Shown: piece by piece, positions 45,598 to 56,700 of the stretch
Position numbering within the stretch: position 1 is the stretch's first letter
Layout of the letters: each line of letters opens with the position of its first letter
Origin: Cryphonectria parasitica EP155
Taxonomy: Eukaryota > Ascomycota > Sordariomycetes > Diaporthales > Cryphonectriaceae
Assembly: GCF_011745365.1 (NCBI RefSeq)
Contig: NW_024468911.1
Location: forward strand, 4,148,759-4,212,758
Reading direction: 5' to 3'
DNA: 64,000 bases
Position numbers and translations under genes: made by a program
The notes under the pieces: model-generated
Databases searched by the model: none
What the model was told of the DNA's origin: nothing
What the model saw: the letters and a program-made list of their open reading frames with translations, nothing else

Positions 45598-47021
45598 TCA
45601 GGTAGTCCGGCGGCGGTAGACGCCCAGCATCCAACTGAACCGCAGAACGGCCAGCCCCAGGGCCATACTGAGGCTGTCCTTGATCAGGTTCATCTTGGAG
45701 CCGTCAACCTCATGCCAGTCGATGGGGACCTCGGCAACCCGAATGCCCGACGAGCTGCCAATGACAGTCCCATCGATGGCAAGGACGCTCGTGGGGGGTG
45801 CGGACTCGGCCAGCATCAGCATCTCGATGTCGAAGATCCAGCCCTCGGCGTGCATGTAGGGGATGATGTGGGGCAGTGCCGCGCGGGAGAACAGCTTGAA
45901 GCCACACTGGGTATCGCGGATGCGAGAGGTGGCCGGCGGCGTCAGGATCTTGATGACGGTGTGGAACGACTTCATGAGGAAGTTGCGCAGGGCGGAGCGC
46001 TTGACGACGGCCTCGCTGCCGACCAGGTGCCCGCGGCTGCCGATGGCGACACCGCGGCTGCTGGCATCGACAACGTCCTCGCAGCCCTCGATCAGCTTGC
46101 CCAGGTCGGAGAACCTGGAGGCGCCGTCGGCATCGGCAAAGACGATGTACGCGCCGCGCACGTGGCGGAAGCCGTGGGTTACGCCGCCGCCCTTGCCGCG
46201 GTTCTTCTCGAGAGTGACGATACGCAGAATGTCGTGCAGGCCGTGCTTGCGGCTGAATTCGAGAGCGACATCCACAGTGCTGTCGGTGCTGCCGTCGTTG
46301 ACAATCAGGATCTCGTACCCAGACACGACCTCCTCCTTGTCATTCTTCTTGCCAGATCTCCTAAACACCTGGCGGTGATGCTGGGTGGCAGGAGGGCTAG
46401 CAAGCCGCCTGCGCTTGTTGTTGTTGTTATTGTCGTCGCCGTTGGCGGTGGGGCGGCCGAAGCGAGTGTCGAGATACTCAATGGCCTCTTCGAGAGCGGG
46501 TATGATGCGCTTCTCCTCGTTGTAGGCGGGGATCACGACAGAGACCTCGACCTTGGCGGGCTCAATGGAGCCGGTGTCGGGAATGTGGAATGCATCGTCG
46601 CTAGCCGCAGGGGACTCGCTCAACTGGCGCTCGGCGAGCCAGCGGTCAAACCAGCAGGGGAGAGGACGGGGCTCGCTGGTGCTGCCATCGGGGTTGGTGG
46701 TGATGTACGTCTTCTCGGAGGGTAAGGGGGCTCGAGGCTTGGGAGCGATGAGGTGGAGGACAGTATAGACCTGCATGCATCAGTCAGGTCTGCTCGACAC
46801 TAATTTGTGGGAATTGTATCGTAGGAGCATTCGAAGCGATCATCGTCGTTCTCCTTTGGGGGCGCATCTGGCTAACTTACAGTCAGGTAGACAAGACCCA
46901 CAAGTGCAGTGAAGACAATGATTGAAACATAAAGAGGAAGCGACTTGATGGTGGTGTAGATTGGGGCAATCAGCTGCTCAGGGACAGAGAGCAGCTGAGC
47001 TGTCAAAGTGCCTGAAGCCAT
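45598..47021 (-). CDS. ALG5: Dolichyl-phosphate beta-glucosyltransferase
   Basis: Two exons, complement(join(45598..46770,46881..47021)), 437 residues. Alg5 transfers glucose from UDP-glucose to dolichyl phosphate on the cytosolic face of the ER, supplying the donor for the terminal glucoses of the N-glycan precursor. Exon 1 carries the membrane anchor (LYVSIIVFTALVGLVYL). The GT2 domain starts at VEVSVVIPAYNEEKRI (about residue 120), followed by YEILIVNDGSTDST, the RGKGGGVTHGF loop and the metal-binding FADADGASRF. The later CGFKLFSRAALPHI and GWIFDIEMLMLAE are family typical. A positively charged insertion (about 155-195) with an Asn tract separates strands one and two. Fungal Alg5 usually is shorter (about 330-440), so length fits. 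Confidence 0.94.
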
Positions 47022-47731
47022 CGTCAAGGTCTTGACATGTGAAAGAGAGACGAGATAGAGAAGGTGACGATCCTTTCTAGTGATCCATTGGTGATGACAC
47101 AAGGAATTGGGTACAACCTATAAGAAGGCAAATAGGCTGTCCACAGAAAGAAGAAAAGAAGAATGCAGTTTCCACCAGAGAGAAGAAAAATGAGAGGTTG
47201 CCCTGGTGGTTTTGAAGGGGGTTATTGGAGAGGATGACAAGTGTCGGAGAGGCGGAGTGGGCTTGCTGCTGCGCCTACAGTTGAGATTGAAGCCACGATG
47301 CACGTTGCGCGTCACCTGCAATTGAAACCCCACAGGGCTCTTTGTGGAGTAATACCCGGCAATGGTCCCTGTCGATCCCCCGGAAGACCCCGCCCTTTCA
47401 GGCCTTAACGTCTTGGGGATAGTACTACTGTAGGACCTACAGAGCACTAACATCCTATGAACCCTTGCCCTAATCCTTTGCTCTATTGTCTTGCTGCAGT
47501 CTCACCTATACCTGATCAGGTCTCAAGCATCATATTCTTTCTTTTTTTGACCATGTGCTATTGAACGCCTATCTTGAGAACATATCTAGCCATGGCCCTA
47601 GGTATGTGTCCTTCCTGACAGACTTAGGTCTTGGATATATATCAGGAAGAATTGATGCACAAGAAGTTATTCAGCGTAACCTTGGGACAGCTTCTCCCTT
47701 AATCCTTTCCCTTTTTCTGCCAACGCCATCT
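47022..47731. other. ALG5 promoter region
   Basis: 710 bases with no gene seen, holding the ALG5 promoter and the 3' region of the next minus-strand gene. Confidence 0.5.
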
Positions 47732-48178
47732 TCAACCTCGCGTTGTTGGATTCCCCCACTTCACATGGAGTGTATCACCTGTGTCATGTGTCTTGCTCTT
47801 TTGGCCTTTGGCGACAGCTTTTTCCAAACATGCCTGCAGATCTTTCATATCTGTCTTTGGAATGGGAGGCAACGCTGAAGAGTTTGATGGTGCTGCTGGG
47901 GCTTGTGAGGAAAAACCCTGGGGTTGCGTAGAAGATGTCGTCTTGCCCTTCGACTCTTGAGTCGACTCATGACGGTATGTTGGGTTTGACATGTGTGGCG
48001 ACGTTCGCAACGGGTCTATGAACCCTGGAATCCTGGCGGGCCCATTGATCTCCTCCCCAACATTGGCCTGACTGTCCCCGCGAGACGAGGGAGTTTTCTT
48101 GCGCAACTTGTTCGGACTGCGGCGTGGAGAGGCCTCGCTGCTCTGGGGCGGCTTCTGCTTGGACGAGAAGAGATTCAT
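47732..48178 (-). CDS. Hypothetical Ser/Pro/Lys-rich protein
   Basis: 148 residues if started at the first ATG of the frame (MNLFSSKQKPPQSS). I do not recognise a family. The protein is disordered-looking with basic patches (SPRRSPNKLRKKTPSSRG) and a short predicted helix near the end (MKDLQACLEKAVAKGQK). The frame stays open upstream to a stop near 48259, so a longer product via an upstream exon or near-cognate start is possible. A TATA-like CTATAAAA on this strand (48347-48354) and two short upstream ORFs support a transcribed unit. Gene status is moderately supported only. Confidence 0.5.
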   Translation of the reverse strand: MNLFSSKQKPPQSSEASPRRSPNKLRKKTPSSRGDSQANVGEEINGPARIPGFIDPLRTSPHMSNPTYRHESTQESKGKTTSSTQPQGFSSQAPAAPSNSSALPPIPKTDMKDLQACLEKAVAKGQKSKTHDTGDTLHVKWGNPTTRG

Positions 48179-48234
48179 GCTGGCTGTGCGGCGAAGGTGT
48201 TTTCTTGCGGAACTATCGACTAGTTGTTTGGGTG

Positions 48235-48277
48235 TCACAGATCCCTCAGGAAGTACATGTCAATTAGTGTAGGTCAT
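48235..48277 (-). promoter_or_regulatory. Two tandem upstream ORFs
   Basis: On the minus strand two tiny frames lie between the TATA-like element and the 148-residue gene: one of five codons plus stop (48260-48277) and one of seven codons plus stop (48235-48258). Their ends overlap zero bases and they follow directly. Such uORFs often lower or condition translation; that role here is inference. Confidence 0.4.
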
Positions 48278-48346
48278 TCTTCCTCTGCGGCTCAGTTCTG
48301 TGGTCGTCGAGCAAAGGAAAGGAGCAACAGTCGGCGACAGACCTCG

Positions 48347-48354
48347 TTTTTATA
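48347..48354 (-). promoter_or_regulatory. TATA-like element
   Basis: Reads CTATAAAA on the minus strand, about 170 bases upstream of the ATG of the small hypothetical gene, a plausible distance for a short leader. Confidence 0.4.
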
Positions 48355-50699
48355 GTGATTTCTTGTTCCCTTCTCAAGGTTTGTAAACCGCTCGTGACAG
48401 CGGTCACTGGTGTGCTACTACTTGGTCGTCTCACAGCTGCACGTTAAACAGAACGGTCTGATAAGGTTTACTTACTTAATCTAAGTTTTGTTCATCGTCA
48501 GGAAATTTAGCCCGCATCACGAACATTGCAGATGCTGGAATGACAGGTTAAGAATAACTAAGCGGCTCAAGACGTTACCGTATAGGAGAAAGACACGTGA
48601 GGGAGTTCTTGAATGGATGAGATGTGTTGCGAAGCTTTGACCGTCAAGGCAATTCTATACTGGCGGACACACAGGGGAGCCTCATGTCATCATTGATCAA
48701 GGGCATGGGCGAACTCGCTTCAACCATCGTGCTACTCTTAGGCTCCCAAGTATTAAGCGCTATACTGTGCTTCGTGCCGCAGCTCCGTGGTAGATTGCAT
48801 TGAGGCGTTGCTCCGACTTACGGTGCTGTGAGCCATAGACGTGTCTTGGTCAATTAATCAGCTACAGACCGCGCACACTGCAGCAAGGGGTGTATGGGTC
48901 CGGCCCCATAAGTGTCTGACTCTGGAGCCCCGGAATGTTAATCGACCACGCCGCGATCTACATACCATTAGAACGGGCCGCTGGTACGGTAGCAGAAGTG
49001 CAATACAAGGAGGTGATGAAGCCAAATCAAGTGCAGGGAACTCCATGTCTGGAGCATATGACAATCTTCTCATCGTCTCGTCAGATATTAGACGGCAAAC
49101 GGCGAGTAAGCTGCAGACCAAACAGCATGACATGTGATTGCAACCCTCGTTGTCTTGGAGGGGTGGATGTTTTTTCTTTCTTTCTTTTTTTGGGGGGGTG
49201 GGGGGGGGGGGCGAGAGAGAAAAAAATCAATACTCAGGGCCAGGAGAGAAAGTTGCTCTATTTTGTCTTCTGAAAGACTAATGCTTGCTTACATGAGAAT
49301 CTTTGAAGTCTGCTCACGCAGTTTGTGGGTTTGGAGAAACGCGTTCATGGCATAGGCCGTGGCGAGTGTGGCGAATTGTGAGATCAATCGGGTTTTGAAG
49401 CTTATCAACAGAATGCTAGTGATCCATTGGAAGGCTCCCTACCAAGAGAGACGAGAATGAATCAGATTAGATACCAGTCTGTGTACTATAGTAATGTCTA
49501 AGAAGGTTTTGTCCGAAAGTCTGGATGGAAGGTGAAAAGAACTCGTCGAACCCTTCGAATTCTGTTTATAGATTACTGTAGAAACTAAAGCAGATAAGGC
49601 CTAGCTGGTTCGTCAGAGCCTCCGTCTCACGCGCGGGTGGGGATTTTGAGTTCGCAGCCAGCGCAGGGGCACGAGGAGGCCCGACCTTGGGGCCCTGTGT
49701 GGGCTTGGCAGCAGCAAGTGAAGACGAGTACCCACTAACCCGGCTCGCCCTGATAGCAGTGGAACGCCACCCAGGCGGGGCTCGGGTCATGCTATGGTAC
49801 ATACATGGGCTGCTGGGACCCTTTCCCCCCCCCTCGCTAAGTGCCGCTTGTCCCAACCCTTCTGGCGCTGGGCTCTGGTCTGCGTTCTGGTCCTCCGCTG
49901 TCGCGCGCGGGAAGTCGAGCGAGTGACGAGGTTTTTCAATCACAACCCCAGCCCAACATCACACCCGACATCGACGTCAACTTTTTCCTTACCCCCTCCC
50001 AAAGGGCCCGCCTGCGCACACGACCACCACGACACAAACCTTTACATGTACGACATTAGACCATCGATATTGCTGACAGGCAACTCAATCGTTTTTCGCC
50101 TTCGCCAGCACGCAGCGCGCGATTGACAGGATCCACCCCCATCCGATGGCCTGGGTCTGACTTGCTCATCCACGCACGACCCGACAGGCGCTCTCGTGTC
50201 ATCATACATGACGGCCAACTCACTTCCCAGCCCACCCGACGCTGATCTGACACCCGACACCGCACCCAGCTGCTGCTGCAGCACACGAGACGCACTTCGT
50301 CCCGCCCTGTCCGCCAGTCTGCGAGGCCCAGCCCAGATTGAACAGCCGCGTGCCCGCCACACCTCTCTTGTCGATCCTGGTCGACTGATAGCCGCCTAGA
50401 GCGACGCCACACTCAGACCGAGTCTCAGAGGCACATCAAGACAGACGCTTATTGACCCCGTGTTTGTCAATTCCGCGTCATATACCGAGGGTACTACCAA
50501 GCGCAACCCTCGTCTTCGAGACCGATTCGCGCGCGCTCCTGTCGCTGCGCGACCCCCATCGTCCAAAGTGGCGGCGCTTACCCTCCTCAGCTACCCCGAC
50601 ACCGAGCTCTCCCTGCAACAGCACCTCGACATTGCGCCCGACCTCCTTGCCAACTACGAGCGCCTTGCCACCGAGGAAGGAGGGGACCACGAGTCGTCG
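48355..50699. other. Spacer between small hypothetical gene and PSY2
   Basis: About 2.3 kb with no recognised gene. A T-rich stretch with a G11 run lies at 49170-49211. The last 700 bases are C-rich and presumably hold the PSY2 promoter and leader. Reading frame open upstream of the PSY2 ATG was judged leader, because it does not resemble the family. Confidence 0.5.
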
Positions 50700-53600
50700 A
50701 TGATGGCACAACCCGTGCCTCATCAGACGACTGCCACCGACAGGAGGCGCGTCAAGGTCTACGAGTTGCGCGAGAATGACTGGTTCGACCGAGGCACGGG
50801 CTTCTGCACCGCCAACTTCGTCGAGGTATGACTGATCGATCGCCTTGCGCCACCTCGCGCCTGCTGCTATACCCCCAATCCCCGTGGTGGCGTGGAACCA
50901 CTGCCCGCCATGTGGTTTTCTCTTTGGTCTCTTCTTAACCGCCTCGGCCGGTCCCTGCTAACCTGATCGCGTGTTACCTCTAGATCGACGATGGCGCCAA
51001 AGAGGCCCGTGTCATAGTCGACTCCGAGGAGGAGCCCCTGCGGGTGCTGCTCGAGACGAGAATTCACAGGGAGGATGGTTTTCAGAAGCAACAAGGCATG
51101 TCGCGCCCGGGGAAATATCATCATCGGTGTCGCATTTGCGAGTACGAGCGCTGACCGACACCACAGAGACGTTGATTGTGTGGACCGAGCCACAAACCCA
51201 GGTCGACATGGCGCTGAGTTTTCAAGAGCCGGATGGTTGTGCCCAGATATGGTTCGTCTCAACACCACTGACTAGTGCCTGCGCATTCAAGAGGCTGCCA
51301 GCATCCCAGGCTTTTACTGACCGTGTTTGTACCGCACAGGAAGTTCGTTAACGATGTTCAGCGGAGCATGATTGGCGAGCATGACGGCCCAGGTATACTA
51401 ACCTCATATACTACTATTTCTTCACATTCATGGACGTGAAGGACTTGGAACGATACTGACTTTGGACTCGCGCTCAGCAGATGACAGCCTGTCTGACGAA
51501 CTCGGCATGGACATCTCGACGGCCATTCAACTACCTCCCGCTGAGTTAGGCGCCCTTTCTGATCTCGAACAGGCGATCCGCACCATCAGCTCGTCGACAG
51601 GCGGTCGTGATGCCCTCGCGAAACTCATCATGCACGAAGACTACATCGGCAAGCTGATACCCCTCGTCGAGATGGCCGAAGATCTCGAAAGCCTCCAAGA
51701 TCTGCACCGACTTTGCAACATCATGAAGATCATCCTCCTACTAAACGACACGACAATTATCGAGCATGCTGTCTCAGACGAGTGCGTTGTGGGCGTAGTC
51801 GGCGCGCTGGAATACGACCCCGACTTCCCGCAGCATAAGGCCAATCACCGCCATTGGCTGAACAAACAGGGACGGTACAAGGAGGTGATCCGGATCGAGG
51901 ATGAACAAATTCGCAGGAGAATCCACCAGACGTATCGCCTACAATACATGAAGGATGTTGTGCTGGCTAGAATCCTGGACGACCCGACGTTCTCGGTCCT
52001 GAACTCCATGATCTTCTTCAACCAGGTCGAGATCGTGCAGCATCTCCAGAGCAACACCGGGTTTCTCCACGATCTCTTTTCGATCTTCAGCCCCGAGGCG
52101 AAAGCAGAGCAGCTCAGGAAGAAGCAGGCGGTCCTCTTCATCCAACAGTGCTGTGCGATTGCCAAGAATCTTCAGCTGCAAGCCAGGCAGGCCTTCTACT
52201 CTAGTCTGTTGAACCATGGCCTCTTGATGGTCATCCACTTCGGGCTTCGCAACTTTGATGTCTCGGTCCGGGTTGGCGCGACAGATATCCTGGTCTCTAT
52301 GATCGACCACGACCCTCACATGATCCGCCACACTCTGTTCGTACAGTTCCGGGCCAAACAGCTGCCCTTGACAGATGCACTCATCGACCTCCTCCTGGTC
52401 GAGGTGGACCTCGGTGTGAGATCTCAAGTGTCCGACGCCCTCAAGGTCCTCCTCGACATCATCCCACCAGGACAGCTCCAGGATAGTGGGATCAAGCTTG
52501 TCAACGGAGAACTGCAGCCACGACCACGGATGGCAGGCCAGGCTAACACCCTGGAAGGCCAGCAGCAGATGATCCTCGAAGACTTCTACAGCCGGTCAGC
52601 GGTGAGGCTATTCAAGCCTCTCCTTGATCTAGAGGGGCAGACGGACCTCGACTTCTCCGTGCAGACCGAGGACATCTTCACTTACCTGAACGATATGCTC
52701 GGGTACTTTGCACGCCAGCACCACAACCTCTGCAAGAAGTTCATCAAGGAACACAACATTGCACAGCGATTCGCTCAGCTTCTTTCTTGCAAACAGAAGC
52801 ATCTGCAGCTTGGTAAGTTGCCTCCTAACCATATCTTGATCCTGGATCTCGGCTAACGCCCTGGCAGTCGCAATTCGTTTTTTCCGTCACCTCGTAAACC
52901 ACGTCCCGGACGAGTTTTACGTCAGGGTTGTGGCTGAAGCGCAGGCTCTCGGTCCCATCCTGGATGTGCTCCTGCTTACGCTGCCACGAGATAATCTTCT
53001 GAGCTCAGCTTGTCTGGACATTTTTGAATACATCCGCAAGGAAGGCGTCAGGGAGCTTGTCAGGCATCTTAGGGAGAACTACAAGGAGAAGCTGATGGCC
53101 CTGAGCTACATCGAGTGTTTCAGAGAACTGGCGCGAGAAGCAGAGACGGCCCGGATCTATACGGGCAATATGGACAGCTTCATCCTGGAATCTGAAGATG
53201 AGATGGCTCGCCGGCCACCCCATGTGAATGGGCGGATGATGGAACATATCAATATGGATCAGATGGAGGAGGACTACTTCAACGGTTCAGACGATGAGGA
53301 TGAATCACAAGGCAAGCTGGCAGCGAGTGATGCGCTCGCCAGCGGTCCTGGCCCTCTGAGCGCGCTGGTGGACTACCACTCGGATGAGGAATCATCAGAT
53401 GAAAATGGCGATGTGGTGATGAAGCCTAGCAAGCTTGAGGAGGACAACGAAGCAGCACAATCCGCAGAGAAGAAGCAAGGCCCAAGCACAACCAATGGGC
53501 CGGATACAATGCCCACCCTTCCGTCATCGACACCGCCGGAACGACTGAGTGAGAAGCGACGACGCGAAGAGGATGACGACGACGACGAGCTGGGAAAGAT

Positions 53601-53796
53601 GATGCAGCACCACAAACGGCGCAACAGCCAATCAAGCATCCAGAATGCCACTGGGGCTGCAGCTGTCCTGCGAAAGAAGAAATCTTTCAACTTGTCCTCG
53701 AATGCTGGTGCTGGCTCTCGGAAGATCGACATCAGGCTTTCTTCCGTTCAGAGCCCTGTGGGTCAGAGCTCTTCGGGACAAGATTCTGATTCATGA
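50700..53796 (+). CDS. PSY2: Protein phosphatase 4 regulatory subunit 3 (Psy2/SMEK)
   Basis: Six exons, join(50700..50825,50984..51095,51167..51251,51340..51392,51481..52812,52868..53796), 878 residues. Psy2 targets PP4 (Pph3-Psy4) to substrates in DNA-damage checkpoint recovery. The EVH1/PH-like domain covers about residues 15-110 (RRRVKVYELRENDWFDRGTGFC, ETLIVWTEPQTQVDMALSFQE). The SMK-1 domain and armadillo-like helices follow (LIMHEDYIGKLIPLVEMAEDLESL to about 660). The tail is acidic with a KRRREE nuclear signal. Intron 2 has a GC donor (CAAG|GCATGT); the nearest GT would break the frame. Intron 4 ends in CAGCAG, so two in-frame acceptors differ by one Ala. Two ATGs start the frame (50700, 50703). 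Confidence 0.93.
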
Positions 53797-56700
53797 AGAG
53801 TCTCCTTCCTCTGGACACTTTTTCTTGTTTTTGTGGTAGCGGCCAGCAAAGAAAGTCAGATGCCGCCATGCATTTTTGGATGAAAACGGTTCAGAGACCA
53901 GTTGATCTCATCCCGAGCGCTTTGATCAGACTGATGACAATGATTTTTCCGTCTTCCTCAAGCTTTAAACGCCATCAACATACTCGTTTCGCGAAGAGAA
54001 AGAGGCATGTAAAGAGAAAAGAGAAGCTACAAAAGATACCAAGCCAGCGAGAATGTTCTACGAGAGCGAGAGCCATTGGCGAGTGTCCTGACGACGACGC
54101 GTTGGCGTGAGACGGAGATCTCCACTCGTACATGGGCGAGATGAAAAGGGGAGAAAAAGAAAAACAACTCTGCTAACATTACATACATGCATTTTGTATC
54201 ATATTTCAGGTTTGGCGTGTTCGGAGTAGGGAGGGGGCGCTCACCGGGGTGGTGTTGGGGAATATAGTCCGGTGTTCCTATGCCTGGGCACAGTCCTACT
54301 CAAGTAGGTTCTAGATAGTCTTGCAAACAGTACAGTTTATTGCGTCTCTTGGAAGCATTGCGTGCAAGTATGACCTTGTAATGCAATACGAAACTGTGAT
54401 GGCTATCAGTCATGCTGCCTTCGTAGTCTCGTAAGGGGGGAGGGGTGGTGTGCGTTTACCGTTCTGCTGATACTGCTACGTGGAGGCGTGGATGGATGAT
54501 GAAACTCGGCTGGGTTGACCGACCACTATCGGTGCAGGACAAATATTAACTGACTCCAGCACCTCAGGAGTGTAGGGAAATAATATCAAAAGAAAATGCA
54601 GTGCAGTGCAGCCGCACTGATGAGCACTTTCATGGCACACTTTACCCAGTAATCACTCGGCTCTCCTCTGCAAACTTTCGAGACCATTGACTACAACTTT
54701 ACCGACCGCCATACCTTGAGACTGACACTCCCGTATCACATTCTCTTCGATGCCACCTTTGATGCAAGAGACCCAGGTTCGTCACCGATTTCAGAACTTG
54801 TCTTCTCGGGCCGGGAAGAGTCCTGGATGCTGGCCAAGAGCCGTCAAGTATTGACATGTCTGAGCGGCCGGAACGTAATCATGGCAAGTCGAAGGCGGAG
54901 GGGGGGCAGGTTGCTGATGAGAACAGAGACGGTAAAGCCCTTGGAGGGTTTGCTGGAAAACGCAAGGCTTGTGTAAAATGGGTTTTCCTTTTGGGATCTT
55001 TCAAGGTAATTTATTAGTACATGTTGAAAAGAGGATGGCGAGAAGCCATATTCGTAACTTGCCGGCGAAGGAGGGTTTGTCGCATTTGCCTTGCTCGCTG
55101 TTGAGTTTGAGGTTCTCTAATAGTTAATGATTTAATTAGAATATATAGTATAGTTCGAGACTTGCAGTTTCTGGTGAGCACTCATATAGAATTGAGATGC
55201 GTTAATCCAGAAGCAACAACCCTTTCAAGAAGTCTCTTGAGATGATACTGTCAAAGTTAAGCCATGGGATTGACGTGCTCGATTGTTATCTCATTTGCTA
55301 GAGACAATGTCGGTTTTACTTACTTGGTACACGAACATCCGAAAAATAGAACTTATCCGATCATTGCAGTGTTTCTCCTTGAGAAGGCATCTGCTCTCTC
55401 AATTTTGCCATTTGGTCCCTGTAATTACATCACAACATGATGTATTCCGCGAATGTGCCATGCATTCGCTGTGATAGCATGCTCGCATGAGTCTCGACGT
55501 GGTTCGGACAGAACATATTCCCGTTGAATACGGCCTCTGTAACGATTACCGAGATTACATCAACATAAACAAAGGGGTGGGAAGGTCGATACGAATTCAG
55601 CATCCAAGAAAAGTGCCAGACGAAGGTTGCCGTCAAGACCCTCCCCCATAATTTCATGTATGACCGAACAGAAACGACGAGTATTTGTAGGCCAGGGTTT
55701 GAGCTTACGAAGCTATATGGAGCGGCACCGTGACTACCACCCTGTGGTTGTGGTTCGTGGAGCAGCGAGCGCAGCATGTCTGCATTGAGAAGAAGGAGGA
55801 GGAGGCATATATGGTGAAGTAGAATGCTGGGTGGACCATGATGGCCTTCCAGACGCGGTTCGTCATCGTGGTCCTCGCCGTCTGCGCACAGGATACTCGA
55901 CAGGATTGGTCAGGGACAGGACATGTATCTGGGCTTCCGCGGTGGCAGGAGACGTGCGCATCACGCTCCCAAATGATTGCTGTAGGCGGTAGCGGAGGAA
56001 AACCTCTCCGAGTGAGTGACCAGGTAGTCATGCTCGAAGGCGGTTTCAGGTAGACACAGCGTCCCAGCAAAAGATACGTATCTGCCCATATCACTCTCTG
56101 ACAAAGAGCTTAACGCTGTGTAACCGGCGTCGAGATCGGATTTTGTTTTCAGGCGTTCTAGGCCTTTGGGGGCAAGTCGTAATCCACACGACTGTCGTGC
56201 TCCCTTGAACCTGCTGCAGTCATCATCATCACCGCAGCCGAGCGGCCGCCTCTAAAAAAGGCCCCCAAAGACAATTTCCCCAACCTTCTCCAGCATTCAG
56301 AGACCGATCACAATGCATGAGACAGGCTCTCCCCGATCCGGTATGAGTGCTGACTCAACTCGATATGGGAAACCCCCAGATGATCCTCGACATCTGTCAC
56401 CGGGGCACCTGGCTTTCTTTCCCCTGGCCGCAGGCTTTGACTAATGACGCTGAGATAAACTTCGAGGTGAAAAGGCCCTATCTCAGTAATCAGAAAGACC
56501 CAGTTCGGGATGTGATTCTGCGAGGGTTTCGGAGGCATCAGATGCTTGAACAGGCAAGTCGCCTGCTGGTCTCCATCTTCTGGCATCGGCCCTTCACCGG
56601 GCAAGTCGCTGTTCATTGACGAGGCGCTGATACAAGTTCTACAGCTCATGCAGGGTAGGTATTGCATGGCTATCTATGTAGCTTCCAAGTCGTATATTAT

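Noticed and set aside
45409..46725. 438-residue plus-strand frame opposite ALG5
   Set aside because: Ala/Gly/Asp shadow frame; ALG5 on the minus strand has all GT2 motifs.
56347..56619. 90-residue plus-strand ORF with a plausible-looking middle
   Set aside because: Short, isolated, no start context or partner exon, and no family recognised.
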